From Rhizobiaceae bacterium (GTDB lineage Bacteria; Pseudomonadota; Alphaproteobacteria; Rhizobiales; Rhizobiaceae): a stretch of 64,000 nucleotides of DNA. A program made the translations under genes and the position numbers. Under the pieces are notes generated by a model, which was not told the origin of the DNA, searched no databases, and saw nothing but the letters and a program-made list of their open reading frames with translations. Below, in pieces: positions 41,238 to 50,342 of the stretch (position 1 is the first letter of the stretch; each line of letters starts with the position of its first letter). Where the stretch lies: assembly GCA_028281105.1 (NCBI GenBank), contig JANQKQ010000043.1:1-64000 (forward strand), given 5' to 3'.

Positions 41238-41635
41238 CTTTTCCCCCTTGCGAATCAGTTACATCGCTCGATGCGTTCAACTAATCTGCGCGGTGATTCG
41301 CCGTCAAAATACGAAAAATAGGGTATGAATTTTATGGATCGCAGCCGCGCAGAAGCTGCTCAAAACGTGAAAAAACGGCTGAAAACTTCAGGTTTGGGCG
41401 GAAAATGCTCAATTTTCTGTAGATAAGACCTATTTTCGATTGCCAACTGGCGCGGCATCGGATTCGGGCGTCGGAGCCTGCCGGACGCCGAATTCACAAC
41501 GGCGTTGGCCGCGTCACCGCCTGTCGAGTGTCGCCATCGAGGATGCCGAAGCGGCGTCCTACGTCCTGCCCGACGCACAACCTTGGCGTGAGGTTCGGTT
41601 GAAATGAGGCGTCGCGGTGGGACGAGCGGCGACGG
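41238..41635. other. Intergenic region between fliK and rem
   Basis: About 400 bp. It holds the 3' end signals of the fliF operon (hairpin GGCGTC/GACGCC at 41467-41489 and CTGAA/TTCAG hairpin with U6 at 41369-41391) and the rem promoter region, which is AT-rich near 41310-41340. No bipartite flagellar element is present before rem, and no gene is seen. Confidence 0.5.
41369..41391 (-). terminator. Candidate terminator of the fliF-motBC-fliK unit
   Basis: On the minus strand a CTGAA-GTT-TTCAG hairpin is followed after CCG by six U residues. The stem is short (5 bp). It lies about 245 bp beyond the fliK stop and before the rem promoter. Confidence 0.35.
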
Positions 41636-42898
41636 TTACAGGTAGATTCCGGACCGGATTGTCGGCGCATTGCCGTCACCGCCGGCCGACATGCGCCCGT
41701 CATCGTGGGCGGCGAAATCGCCGTCGGCGGCGCGATCGGACCTGCCGTCAGCCTGGTCGCGGCCGCCCTCAAGGCGGTGTTCGCCCAGGTCAAGCTCGCG
41801 TTCGGCGACGCTCTCCCATTTGGCGGACTCATCGGCCGGCACCAGGCGCAGGTTGATCTCACCGATTTGGCCGCCGTCGCGGCGGATGTCGGCCGCCAGC
41901 GACTTCAGATCCGCCTCCAGCACGGCCCTGGCGGCCTGGGTGGTGACTTCGACGGTGACGTCAACCTGGCCCTGGACGCTCACCATGTTGATGCGCATCG
42001 TGCCCAGATGCTCGGGCTGCAGCCGCACCGTCAACTGCTGGCTGCCGGCCTGCAGGTTGGCGCTCGCCTGCTGCAGGAAGGCTGCAAACGGGGCGCTGGC
42101 CGGCTGTGTGGGAGCGGACGGGGTGGCGACGATGGCCGGCGCTGCGGGCGCCAGCGGGTTGGCAAGGGGCGGCTGGATGTTGGCGGCCGGCGACGACGAG
42201 CCGTTGGCCGTCTTGGCCAGCGGCGGGCCGTCGGGCCGGTTGGGAGCGGCGGGTTGAAGCGCGCCCTCGGGCTGGCGGCGGGCCGGCTGGGAAGCCTCCG
42301 CCATCAATGCCGCGCTTCTCGCGCCGGCATCGCCGGAAAGGGCTGAACCTGCCGATTGCTCACCCAATGCCACGGAGCCACCCGCCTGCCCGGCTTGTGC
42401 GAACCCAGTCGCGCCTGCAGCCGCCGCGGCAGGCGGGACCGGCACGGCGGTCTCGGCGGCGGGCTTGGCGTCCGTCGTCCCGGTTTCGCGCAGGATCGTC
42501 GCTGCATCGGCCAGGCCTTGATCGCCTTCGGTCGCGGTGGTGTCGTCATCTGCCGCCGGCGCGGTCACGGCCGGATCGGCCTGTTCGGCCAGGCTTGGCG
42601 TAGAGACCGGCTCCGAATCGTCGCCAAGAGGCACATCGACCGTTGCGGCGTCGGCGTCGATCAGCTTCTCGACGGCCTGATCGGCCTGGGCCGCGCCATT
42701 GGCGTCATCGGCGCCGGCAGCCGGTCCTTTGACAGGTCCCGCGCGTTCGTCTCGATCGGCGGCGTCCGCGCCGTTCACCAGCTTGCCGAAGCTGTCACGG
42801 TCGGCTTCCCCAGTCTGCTTGTCCGCGCGGGCCGAGGCGCGCAGTTTCGCCGGCGGTTCGGGCATCTCGGAGATGGCGGCGTTCACGGTATGGCTCAT
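41636..42898 (-). CDS. fliK: FliK (MotD), hook-length control protein
   Basis: 420 residues. The first 300 are a low-complexity Ala/Pro/Asp/Gln-rich ruler region. The C-terminal domain (about 300-380) has LTVRLQPEHLGTMRINM and IRRDGGQIGEINLRLVP, the FliK substrate-switch domain. In Sinorhizobium this gene was called motD and later recognised as fliK. The ATG at 42898 overlaps the motC stop (ATGA). In-frame upstream codons lie inside motC and are not used. Confidence 0.88.
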   Translation of the reverse strand: MSHTVNAAISEMPEPPAKLRASARADKQTGEADRDSFGKLVNGADAADRDERAGPVKGPAAGADDANGAAQADQAVEKLIDADAATVDVPLGDDSEPVSTPSLAEQADPAVTAPAADDDTTATEGDQGLADAATILRETGTTDAKPAAETAVPVPPAAAAAGATGFAQAGQAGGSVALGEQSAGSALSGDAGARSAALMAEASQPARRQPEGALQPAAPNRPDGPPLAKTANGSSSPAANIQPPLANPLAPAAPAIVATPSAPTQPASAPFAAFLQQASANLQAGSQQLTVRLQPEHLGTMRINMVSVQGQVDVTVEVTTQAARAVLEADLKSLAADIRRDGGQIGEINLRLVPADESAKWESVAERELDLGEHRLEGGRDQADGRSDRAADGDFAAHDDGRMSAGGDGNAPTIRSGIYL

Positions 42899-44229
42899 TG
42901 GGCTCGCTCCAGCAATTCGTCCAGCCGGGAAAGGAACGCCGCGGCCTCGTTGATGATGGGCAGTTCGGACGGCCGATCGGCGCCCGCTTGTGTCTCTTGC
43001 GTCAATGCGACCGGTTCGCCCGGCACGTCCGGACCGAAGTCGTCGCTCGCCGGCTGGGCCGGCCGCAGCAGGCCCTCGCCGACCAGCAGCGCCGCTTCGC
43101 GCAGCCTCGTGTCGCCCTCGTCTAGATGGGCTTCGTCGAGATTGTTGAGTGTCTCGATCTGGACGTGTGGATCGTCGCGCACGATGCCCGACGCGGCCTG
43201 GTAGAGCGCGAACCGGGTGGTCAACCGCGGCGGCATCTCGGTAAACGACAAGGCCATCGAGCTCGCCCACAGGGCCAGTTCCGACTGGCCGAACACCACG
43301 GCGCTGCGTGAAAGCTCGGCAAGAAACAGGCCCTGCTGGGCGGGTGTCAGCAAATCGAGAATTCCGTCCACCTGCTCCTGGGTCTGCTGCGCGCCCTCGA
43401 ACTCGACGCGGACGACGCCGTAGACATAGTTGCGCAGGAAGTCGCCGAAATAGTGGGATTCGCCGAACCGGCGCAGATAGCGCGAGCCCAGCGATTGAAA
43501 CGAATCCAGATCGCCCATCTGGCCGGCGATACGGATGGCCCGGCGCAGCGCGGCTTCATCGGTCAACGTTCCCGGCGCGAAGCCGCGCGCATCGTCGAGC
43601 AGGCCGCGCGCGCGCTCCAGGTCCTGGGAAGACAGCAACATCGCCTTGACCAGCGCGAACTGGCCGCGCATCGAGTGGGGCAGCGCGCGATGATCGATGC
43701 GGAACATCAAATGGTGCGCGGCGCCGGTATTGGCCTTGGCATAAGCGAGCGCGGCGTGGACCGGCAGCGTATCGGCGTGATCTTCGCCCGGTCCGCCCAG
43801 CAGGCGCAGCACGTGATCGCCGATGGCCGGGCCGCCGCCACTTAAGATGAAATAGGCTAACGCCTCCAGGTTCCTGGGGTGATGCCAGTAGGTTTCGTCG
43901 AGCCTCATCAGCGAGTTGGTCAGCTCGACCAGTTCGGCGCGGTAGGCGGCGAGCGCACCGGGCTTGCCATGGGCGATGCCGTCCTGGGAGCGCTGCAGGT
44001 GGCGCACCGCGCGCCACGGCTGATCGTCGCCGGTCGGCTTCGGCGTCAGTTCGCGGTCGGGCGGCGGATAGAGGGGAACGGCGACCGCCGCGGCCGCTTC
44101 GTCGTCCTTGTCCTTCGTGTGCGCTTTTTCGGCGTCGGCAGGCTTGTCGCCGGCGGCGCCGGCAGGCGACATCGGCAGCGCCGCGTAGGCCAGCGCCGCG
44201 ATGACAAGCGCAGCGGCCAGCCTGATCAT
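42895..44229 (-). CDS. motC: MotC, periplasmic motility protein
   Basis: 444 residues with a signal peptide (about 1-26, AAALVIAALAYAALPMSPAGA). The rest is helical repeat-like (TPR-type feel), beginning after a charged KPADAEKAHTKDKDDE linker. In rhizobia MotC binds periplasmic MotB and is stabilised by MotE (59530 here). It is coupled to motB and fliK by 4-nt overlaps. Confidence 0.88.
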   Translation of the reverse strand: MIRLAAALVIAALAYAALPMSPAGAAGDKPADAEKAHTKDKDDEAAAAVAVPLYPPPDRELTPKPTGDDQPWRAVRHLQRSQDGIAHGKPGALAAYRAELVELTNSLMRLDETYWHHPRNLEALAYFILSGGGPAIGDHVLRLLGGPGEDHADTLPVHAALAYAKANTGAAHHLMFRIDHRALPHSMRGQFALVKAMLLSSQDLERARGLLDDARGFAPGTLTDEAALRRAIRIAGQMGDLDSFQSLGSRYLRRFGESHYFGDFLRNYVYGVVRVEFEGAQQTQEQVDGILDLLTPAQQGLFLAELSRSAVVFGQSELALWASSMALSFTEMPPRLTTRFALYQAASGIVRDDPHVQIETLNNLDEAHLDEGDTRLREAALLVGEGLLRPAQPASDDFGPDVPGEPVALTQETQAGADRPSELPIINEAAAFLSRLDELLERAQ

Positions 44230-45407
44230 TCGGTCACCACCAGGATCTCGATGCGCCGGTTCTTCGCCGAGAACGGATCGTCGGGCTCCTTGAGCTGGGT
44301 GAAGCCGTGGCCCTCGATTCTGCGCACCAGCTCCTCGGGCATGCCGCCGCGCGCCAGCATGTACATCGACAAATGTGCGCGCGCCGTCGACAGCCGCCAG
44401 TTGTCGTACTGGCCCGAGGTGTAGCGCCGCGCGTCGGTGTGGCCGGCGATGATGATGGGCTTGTCATGCTCGGCCAGAGCGCCGCCGAGCTCAGCCATCA
44501 GCACCACCAGTTCGGGGCGGGGCTTGGCCGAGCCCACATCGAACATGCCGAAGTCCAGATCGTCGGTCAGGCTGATCAGCACGCCCTCGCCGGTGGATTT
44601 GACCTCGACCGGCGGGCCGTCGGGCAGCACGACCGCGTCCACGGCTTCCTTGACCGCCAGGATGATCGCCTCGTGCTCGGGATTGACCGGGCGTTCGGTT
44701 TCGTCGACCGGCGTTTCCGCGGTGGCGTCGGCCTCGGGTGGCGCTTCCTCGACCACCGATAGGCGCATGTCGGACAATTCCAGTTCCTCGAGCGGAGTTT
44801 CGACCACCTCGGCATTGGGATCGTCGGGCGGGGTTTCGCGGATGCGGCGGAAGGTGGTGGTCCATGAGGACGGATCGAAGGGATCGTGGAAGGCGGCGCC
44901 GCCGGAGATGCCGCGCCCGCTCTCGCCAGAGGTCTCCGCCTGCCCCGCCTGGCCCTCACCGCTTTCCGATGCGGTCATGCCGCCGGCGATCTCCGCCAGC
45001 ACCGCGTAGGGGTCGACGAACAGCGCCTGCTCGTCGAAGGATTGCTGCGACGTGCCGCGCGCGCTCTCCATCTTGGCGCCGGAGACCATGGTCGACGCGG
45101 TTTCGTTGACGTCCTTCTCCGCGTCCTTCTGGACGTCGCCATATTTGGGATCGAGCACGCCGCGCGGGTTCGACGTGCGGTCGGTCAGCTTGATCGGGTT
45201 GAAATAGGAGGCGACCGCGCGCTTGGTCTCCTCGTTGGAGGCGTTGATCAGCCACATCACCAGGAAGAAAGCCATCATCGCCGTCATGAAGTCGGCGAAC
45301 GCGATCTTCCACACCCCGCCGTGATGGCCATCGTCATGGTCGCCGCTGACGCGTTTGACGATGATGATCTCGCCGTGCTTGGCCACGCTCTCGGGATCGT
45401 TGGACAT
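44226..45407 (-). CDS. motB: MotB, flagellar stator protein
   Basis: 393 residues. A single membrane helix (about 37-56) starts with the proton-carrying aspartate D39 in FADFMTAMMAFFLVMWL. A long acidic periplasmic linker (about 65-230) follows, and then an OmpA-like peptidoglycan-binding domain with IIAGHTDARRY and FSAKNRRIEILV. It forms the stator with MotA (50343). The stretched linker is typical of rhizobia that use MotC. Confidence 0.95.
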   Translation of the reverse strand: MSNDPESVAKHGEIIIVKRVSGDHDDGHHGGVWKIAFADFMTAMMAFFLVMWLINASNEETKRAVASYFNPIKLTDRTSNPRGVLDPKYGDVQKDAEKDVNETASTMVSGAKMESARGTSQQSFDEQALFVDPYAVLAEIAGGMTASESGEGQAGQAETSGESGRGISGGAAFHDPFDPSSWTTTFRRIRETPPDDPNAEVVETPLEELELSDMRLSVVEEAPPEADATAETPVDETERPVNPEHEAIILAVKEAVDAVVLPDGPPVEVKSTGEGVLISLTDDLDFGMFDVGSAKPRPELVVLMAELGGALAEHDKPIIIAGHTDARRYTSGQYDNWRLSTARAHLSMYMLARGGMPEELVRRIEGHGFTQLKEPDDPFSAKNRRIEILVVTE

Positions 45408-45453
45408 GGCGCTATCCTTCCTATTGGACCGGCCGGCGCGATGCCGGCACGCA

Positions 45454-45475
45454 CGCCCGCGACGTCAGGCGGGCG
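45454..45475 (-). promoter_or_regulatory. Intercistronic hairpin between fliF and motB
   Basis: A 7-bp stem CGCCCGC/GCGGGCG with loop GACGTCAG in the 71-bp gap between fliF and motB. It could stabilise the fliF mRNA or attenuate transcription into motB. A related hairpin with a GACGTC loop lies at 13832-13857. Confidence 0.35.
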
Positions 45476-45478
45476 CGC

Positions 45479-47197
45479 TTACCGCGCGTCGCCGGGCTGC
45501 ACCAGCCAGTCCTTGATGACGGCGGCGGCGCTGTCGGAACTCTCGGCCACGATGGTGCCCAGACGCTCCTGGATGACCTGCTTGGGATGGCGTTCGGCGG
45601 CCATCGCAGCGCCCGGCGCCAGGCCTTCGCTTGCGACCTGCGGGGCCATCGCCTCGCTGGACGGTTGCGCGAAGCCCGATGGCTGCGCGGCGATCTCGGC
45701 CGGCGGGGCGGATGGCGGCGGGGCCGCCGATGCGGGCGGCGCCGGCGGCAGTTGGGCGGCCGCCGGGGCGGCGAGCTGTGCGGCGGGATCGGGCTCGCGC
45801 GCCAGCAATCCGAGCAGCGGGCGGATGCCCAACAGCGCCAGAATGAGGGTCGAGCCGATCGCGGCGAGCGCCTGCAGCATGACCGAGAAGTGGCGCGGCA
45901 GGAAGTCCGCCAGCCAACTGCCCCGCTCGACCAGAAGCTGGTCGTCGCCGGGCAGGAAGTCGACCAGGCTGACGGTGATCTGGTCGCCGCGCTCGTCGGA
46001 GACGGCGGCGGTGGAGCGGATGATCGCCTCGATCTCGCCCATCATCTGGGTGATCCGGTCCGAACCCGCGTCGACGCCCAGTACCTCGATGATGCGCGCG
46101 CGGTTGATAACGGCGGCAATCGAAATCTGGTCGATGGTGTAGCCGTCGGATACCGTTGAGACGGAACGCTTGCCGATCTCGTAGTTGGTCAGTTCCTCGC
46201 GGCGCTCCTTGTTCTCCGATTCCGACTGGCCGGAATCCACTGGTAGCGGGTCGTCGGGCAGGTTTTCGGTGACCGTGGTGGGGCTGGTGGTCGAGGTGTT
46301 CTGGCTTGCTCCCTTCTCACGCACCACGCGGACCGAGCGCTCGACCCGGGTTTCGGGATCGAACACGGTCTCCTCGATCGAGCGGCGGTCGGTGTTGAGC
46401 TTGGCGGTGGCCGAAACGCGGAAATTGTCGATGCCGAGATATGGCGCCAGCGCCTCGGTGATCTTGGCGCGGATGTCGGATTCGTAGATCGTTTCCAGAT
46501 CGATCAGGCCGGACGAGCCGCCCGCAACATCATCGCCGGTCGAGGCGAGCAGCTTGCCCTCCGTGTTGAGCACGGTGACGTTCTCGACCTCCAGGCCCTT
46601 GATGGCGCCGGCCACCAGATGGCGGATGGAGCGCACCGCCTGCTTGGCCGCCCCGTCGCGCGCGGAAATGACCACGGACGCTGACGGATTTTCCTGCTGC
46701 TTTGTGCGCACCTGCCGCTCGTTGGGCAGAACCACGTGCACGCGGGCGGCGCGGATGCCGCGGATCATCAAAATGGTCTTGGCCAGCTCGCCTTCGATGG
46801 CTCGGATGCGCGTGACCTCCTGCATGAACGAGGTCAGACCCAGCGTATTGATGTTGTCGAACACCTCGTAGCCGGAATTGGCGCTGGCCGGCAGGCCGTG
46901 CTCGGCCAGCAGCATGCGGGTCTCGGAAATCCGGTGCGGCTCGACCATGATCGAGGTGTTGTCGGCGTCGATGGTGAACTCGATGCCCGCGTCGGTGAGC
47001 ACCCGCGACATCTGGTGCACCTCGTCGCGCTGCAGCCCGGTGTAGAGCGGCGCGGTCACGCCTGCGCCCAGCAGGGTGCCAACCATGATCACGGCGACCA
47101 GCAGCAGCACGAAGACCGCCGCGAGCGCGATCAGCTTCTGCCGACCCAGATTGGAAAGATTGGCGATGACGACTTGGAGTTGACGAACGATGTCCAT
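45479..47197 (-). CDS. fliF: FliF, flagellar MS-ring protein
   Basis: 572 residues from the ATG at 47197. There is an N-terminal membrane helix (about 22-44), ring-building motifs with ALYTGLQRDEVHQMSRVLTDAGIEF and FMQEVTRIRAIEGELAKTI, a C-terminal membrane helix (about 440-460) and a short FliG-binding tail VIKDWLVQ. It founds the basal body. It is the first gene of fliF-motB-motC-fliK, with the bipartite element 32 bp upstream. Confidence 0.95.
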   Translation of the reverse strand: MDIVRQLQVVIANLSNLGRQKLIALAAVFVLLLVAVIMVGTLLGAGVTAPLYTGLQRDEVHQMSRVLTDAGIEFTIDADNTSIMVEPHRISETRMLLAEHGLPASANSGYEVFDNINTLGLTSFMQEVTRIRAIEGELAKTILMIRGIRAARVHVVLPNERQVRTKQQENPSASVVISARDGAAKQAVRSIRHLVAGAIKGLEVENVTVLNTEGKLLASTGDDVAGGSSGLIDLETIYESDIRAKITEALAPYLGIDNFRVSATAKLNTDRRSIEETVFDPETRVERSVRVVREKGASQNTSTTSPTTVTENLPDDPLPVDSGQSESENKERREELTNYEIGKRSVSTVSDGYTIDQISIAAVINRARIIEVLGVDAGSDRITQMMGEIEAIIRSTAAVSDERGDQITVSLVDFLPGDDQLLVERGSWLADFLPRHFSVMLQALAAIGSTLILALLGIRPLLGLLAREPDPAAQLAAPAAAQLPPAPPASAAPPPSAPPAEIAAQPSGFAQPSSEAMAPQVASEGLAPGAAMAAERHPKQVIQERLGTIVAESSDSAAAVIKDWLVQPGDAR

Positions 47198-47228
47198 GAA
47201 AAACCCGAACCAGAAGGCGCGGGCCCCA

Positions 47229-47252
47229 AGGTGCGCGAGCAACCTTGCGTGA
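47229..47252 (-). promoter_or_regulatory. Flagellar bipartite element upstream of fliF
   Basis: Coding strand: TCACGCAAG (47244-47252), 9 nt, GCACCT (47229-47234), 32 bp before the fliF start. The 9-mer is exact while the downstream hexamer is the most divergent of the set. Brucella FtcR is known to act at fliF. Confidence 0.65.
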
Positions 47253-47318
47253 AATTTGCCTCAAATCCGCCACCGGGCGAAACCGCCGGCTGCACCGCTG
47301 CGATGGGCGGCCCGGGCC

Positions 47319-47353
47319 AAAAAAAATCCCACCGGCGAAGCGCCGGCGGGATT
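47319..47353 (-). terminator. Flagellin Rho-independent terminator
   Basis: On the minus strand AATCCC-G-CCGGCG, loop CTTC/CTT, CGCCGG-T-GGGATT is followed by an eight-base U-run. It lies about 76 bp after the flagellin stop and is a textbook strong terminator. Confidence 0.9.
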
Positions 47354-47428
47354 AAGAACAGGGTGATGAAGTCGAAAGACTTCAGTTCCCGGCGCCGCGT
47401 GGCGGCGCCAGGGAGAATGAGCCCAAAC

Positions 47429-48346
47429 CTATCTGAACAGCGACAGGACGTTCTGGCTGGTGGCGTTGGCGATCGACAGCGCCTGGATGCCCAGTTGCTG
47501 TTGCACCTGCAACGCCTGCAGTTTGGTCGATTCCTCGTTCATGTCCGCATCGACCAGCTGACCGATGCCACGGTCGATGGCGTCCATCAGGTTGGACACG
47601 AAGTCCTTCTGCAGGTTGATGCGCGAGGAAACGGCGCCCAGATTGGTCGCGGCCGTGGTCATTTCGCTGATCGCGGTGTCGACGCCGGAGATGTAGTTTT
47701 CCAGGGTCGACAGGTTGGCTGCCGAATCGGTCAGGGACGCGATGTTCAGCGTCGATACCTTGAAGGTGTCGGTGCCGATCGTGCGGTCCTTGTCGACGAT
47801 GCCGGAGCTGTCGGCGGAATCATACAGTTCCGTCGCGGTGATCGTGATCGAGATCGTGCCGATCGACACACCGCTATCGGAGCGGTTGAACGACGAGACG
47901 ATCGTCTTAGTGGCGTTGTAGTCCGCCGCGCCGGAGTTGACCGACAGCCAGTTCTCGCCGGAGAAGGTCGCCGAAGTGGCGATCGAGGAGAGCTGATTCT
48001 GCAGTTCGGAGATTTCCGACTGGATCTTGGCGCGATCCACGCCCGGCTCACGAGCCGCTACCAGCTTCTTCTTGATCTCGTCGGCCACGTCGATGGCCGA
48101 ATCAAGCGCCGTGTAGGCCACATCGACCGTGGCGGCGCCCAGCCCCAGGGCGTCCTGAACCGTCGAAAGCGCCTTGTTGTCGGAGCGCATCGTGGTCGCG
48201 ATCGACCAGTAAGCCGCGTTATCGGCGGCCTCGCCAACGCGCAAGCCGGTGGAAATTCGATTCTGAGTCGCTTCAAGACTTTTGTTGGTTTGTTGAAGCG
48301 TCTGCAATGCGGTCATCGCTGCCGCATTGGTGTTGATGCTAGACAT
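47429..48346 (-). CDS. Flagellin
   Basis: 305 residues from the ATG at 48346, with AGGGG 10 nt upstream; a TTG at 48370 is in frame but less likely. N-terminal SSINTNAAAMTALQTLQQTN and ISTGLRV plus C-terminal LGAVSSRINLQKDFVSNLMDAI and ATSQNVLSLFR are the conserved D0/D1 helices. The central region is short. It polymerises into the filament. This is the only flagellin in the window; rhizobia often have several. A hairpin in its leader may be regulatory, and a strong terminator follows. Confidence 0.95.
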   Translation of the reverse strand: MSSINTNAAAMTALQTLQQTNKSLEATQNRISTGLRVGEAADNAAYWSIATTMRSDNKALSTVQDALGLGAATVDVAYTALDSAIDVADEIKKKLVAAREPGVDRAKIQSEISELQNQLSSIATSATFSGENWLSVNSGAADYNATKTIVSSFNRSDSGVSIGTISITITATELYDSADSSGIVDKDRTIGTDTFKVSTLNIASLTDSAANLSTLENYISGVDTAISEMTTAATNLGAVSSRINLQKDFVSNLMDAIDRGIGQLVDADMNEESTKLQALQVQQQLGIQALSIANATSQNVLSLFR

Positions 48347-48425
48347 CTGTCCATGTCCCCTGTTCTTCAACCTAGTGTCGGGACATACCGGGCCGGCCGG
48401 TTAAGACAGAGCGGCTTCATGCCCA

Positions 48426-48443
48426 TGATCTGAAAGCAGATCA
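48426..48443 (-). promoter_or_regulatory. Palindromic hairpin in the flagellin upstream region
   Basis: TGATCTG and CAGATCA (7 bp, perfect) around a 4-nt loop, 80-97 bp before the ATG. It may lie in the mRNA leader, where FlbT is known to bind flagellin mRNA in Caulobacter, or act as an operator. A degenerate flagellar element (ATGCGAAAG, 9 nt, CTGCTT) overlaps it at 48434-48457. Confidence 0.4.
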
Positions 48444-48577
48444 CCCGTCTTTCGCATCGGCATTTATAAAAAAATTCCGTTACCGAAACCCTAACGAGAA
48501 TCGTCAAAACGAATCCAGTTGGGATTGGCCGTGCGAAGCGGGGTTTGAGGCCGGGTCGGCCCCGTGGCGCGCTCAGC

Positions 48578-49300
48578 CTACGCGCCGCCTATCTCGCGGA
48601 TGGAATTGGACAGCGCATCCTCGGCGCGAGAGATCGTCGCCGAGGCGCTCTCGAAGGCGCGGGTGACCGCGATCAGATTTACCATCTCGGCGGCCGGGTC
48701 GACGTTGGAGCTTTCGACGAAGCCCTGCATGATCTTGTTCTCGCCGCCGCCGGCCACAGCGATGCCCGGGGCGCTGGTCAGTACCGCGGAATTGTCGTAG
48801 CGCTCGCTCATCGTGGCGGGATCGATGCGGAACAGGCCGAGGTTGCCGATCTGGCGGCCATCCTGCTCGACGCGGCCGTCGGGGTGGATGACGGGTGATG
48901 AACCGTTCGGATTGACCAGGATCGGCCCGCCGGTGGCGTCGAGGAACTCGTAGCCGGTCAGGCTGCGCAGATCGCCCAGTTCGGAAATCTCCATGCGCCC
49001 GTCGCGGGTATAGGCCATGCCCGCCGGCGTGGAGACGGCGAACCAGGCATCACCCGACACCGCCACATCGAGCGGATTGCCGGTCTGCTTCAACGTGCCC
49101 TGGGCGGAGGAGACGTGAAAATCGGCCTCGGAGGCGAAATGCACCGGCGTTTCGCCCGTGCGCGACACGAGCGCCTCGAAATTGACGGCTCCGGCGCGAA
49201 AGCCGGCCGTGTTGGCGTTGGCCACATTGTGGGCGACCGTCTCCAACTGGGTTTGCAGCACCCGCTGGGCCGATAGCGAAACGTATAGGGCGGACTGCAT
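48578..49300 (-). CDS. flgF: FlgF, proximal rod protein
   Basis: 240 residues. N-terminal LETVAHNVANANTAGFRAGAVNFE and C-terminal GFVESSNVDPAAEMVNLIAVTRAFESASATI are rod/hook family motifs. Length and the NPLDVAVSGDAWFAV segment fit FlgF rather than FlgG (which is at 57128). It follows the DUF1217 gene after 27 bp. Confidence 0.92.
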   Translation of the reverse strand: MQSALYVSLSAQRVLQTQLETVAHNVANANTAGFRAGAVNFEALVSRTGETPVHFASEADFHVSSAQGTLKQTGNPLDVAVSGDAWFAVSTPAGMAYTRDGRMEISELGDLRSLTGYEFLDATGGPILVNPNGSSPVIHPDGRVEQDGRQIGNLGLFRIDPATMSERYDNSAVLTSAPGIAVAGGGENKIMQGFVESSNVDPAAEMVNLIAVTRAFESASATISRAEDALSNSIREIGGA

Positions 49301-49327
49301 GGTCGTCCTCCTTGCGGCTTGCGGCGG

Positions 49328-50107
49328 TTATTGGAACCGGCCGAGTTTGACTTTCTGCAGCGACAGCATCAGCGAATCCGACATGCCGACGCTGCCGCCG
49401 CTGAACGGCGCGATCGACGGCACAACGCCGGCCTGGGGGTTGTCGAGATCCCACAGATTGACGAAGCGGCCGAGGAACTCGGCCAGCTTCGCCGGGTCCT
49501 TGAAATCGGCGAAATCGATGCGGCCGGCGATCATCGCCGCCTGCTTGTCGATGTCGACGAAACCGACGGAAGCAGGCAGGCCGAGCGCGACCTGTACCAC
49601 TTTCGCCAAAGCGGGGTCGGCCAGCACGTCGTAGGCGTTTTCGATCTCGCCGGCATTGTGCTGGAAATACAGCGCCAGGCGCGCGCCTTCGCTTTGCGAC
49701 CCGGCGTTCTCCTCCAGCACGCGCTTGTGGTAGAGTTCGCGCACGCCCTCCTGGACCCGGTCGAAACTGGTGGTCGCCGAGCCCAGCCGGACGAAATCGA
49801 AATCCTTGGCGAAAGCCAGGTAGCGCGGATCGGTGAGCCGGTTGGCGAGCGAATCGGGGGCGGAGACCCCCTCTTCCAACACCTTGCGCATGAACGCCTT
49901 GGCGTAGCCCATCTCTTCGAGCCCGTAGGCCTTCATCGCATAGTCGAACACACGGGCATCCGCGATGAATTCGTCGATCGACTTGATGGTGCCGATTTTA
50001 CCCAGATAGTATCGGGTCTCGCGCTCGACCACCGGCTCGCGCGCCACCGCGCCCAGCGACCGGTCCATGTTGGACGCTATCTGCCGATATGCCGATACCG
50101 CGTTCAT
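49328..50107 (-). CDS. DUF1217 family flagellar-locus protein
   Basis: 259 residues. Motifs TRYYLGKIGTIKSIDEFIADARVFDYAMKAYGLEEM and KAFMRKVLEEGVSAPDSLANRL are the DUF1217 signature, a family found almost only in flagellar clusters of rhizobia. The molecular role is unknown; it has no signal peptide or membrane segment. The bipartite element is 33 bp upstream and flgF is co-transcribed. Confidence 0.85.
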   Translation of the reverse strand: MNAVSAYRQIASNMDRSLGAVAREPVVERETRYYLGKIGTIKSIDEFIADARVFDYAMKAYGLEEMGYAKAFMRKVLEEGVSAPDSLANRLTDPRYLAFAKDFDFVRLGSATTSFDRVQEGVRELYHKRVLEENAGSQSEGARLALYFQHNAGEIENAYDVLADPALAKVVQVALGLPASVGFVDIDKQAAMIAGRIDFADFKDPAKLAEFLGRFVNLWDLDNPQAGVVPSIAPFSGGSVGMSDSLMLSLQKVKLGRFQ

Positions 50108-50139
50108 CGTCCGCCTTCATGCGTTGAAACCTCGCCCGA

Positions 50140-50163
50140 TGCTGACGGCGGCGCCTTGCGCGA
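50140..50163 (-). promoter_or_regulatory. Flagellar bipartite element upstream of DUF1217-flgF
   Basis: Coding strand: TCGCGCAAG (50155-50163), 9 nt, TCAGCA (50140-50145), 33 bp before the ATG. It is back-to-back with the motA copy, whose 9-mer starts 44 bp away. Confidence 0.75.
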
Positions 50164-50206
50164 GCCTGTCGTTGCGCGCTGCGCGTTCGGCCGGGTCGGA
50201 CCAGTT

Positions 50207-50230
50207 TCGCGCAAGGCCCGACAGCTACCC
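50207..50230 (+). promoter_or_regulatory. Flagellar bipartite element upstream of motA
   Basis: Plus strand: TCGCGCAAG (50207-50215), 9 nt, CTACCC (50225-50230), 113 bp before the motA start. It is oriented towards motA, divergent from the DUF1217 copy. Confidence 0.7.
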
Positions 50231-50342
50231 CTCGAAACCAACCGGGCCTTAACGGGATGAAGGCGCCGCCAGGCGGCCAAGCCTGCGGCAGAACATCCTT
50301 CACCTAGCGCCCGCGACCTAAGGCGATCGGGGGCCGAGCAAA

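Noticed and set aside
48450..48475. Sigma-28 promoter at the flagellin gene (GCCGAT word)
   Set aside because: No matching -35 at the right distance, and rhizobial flagellin genes do not generally use FliA.
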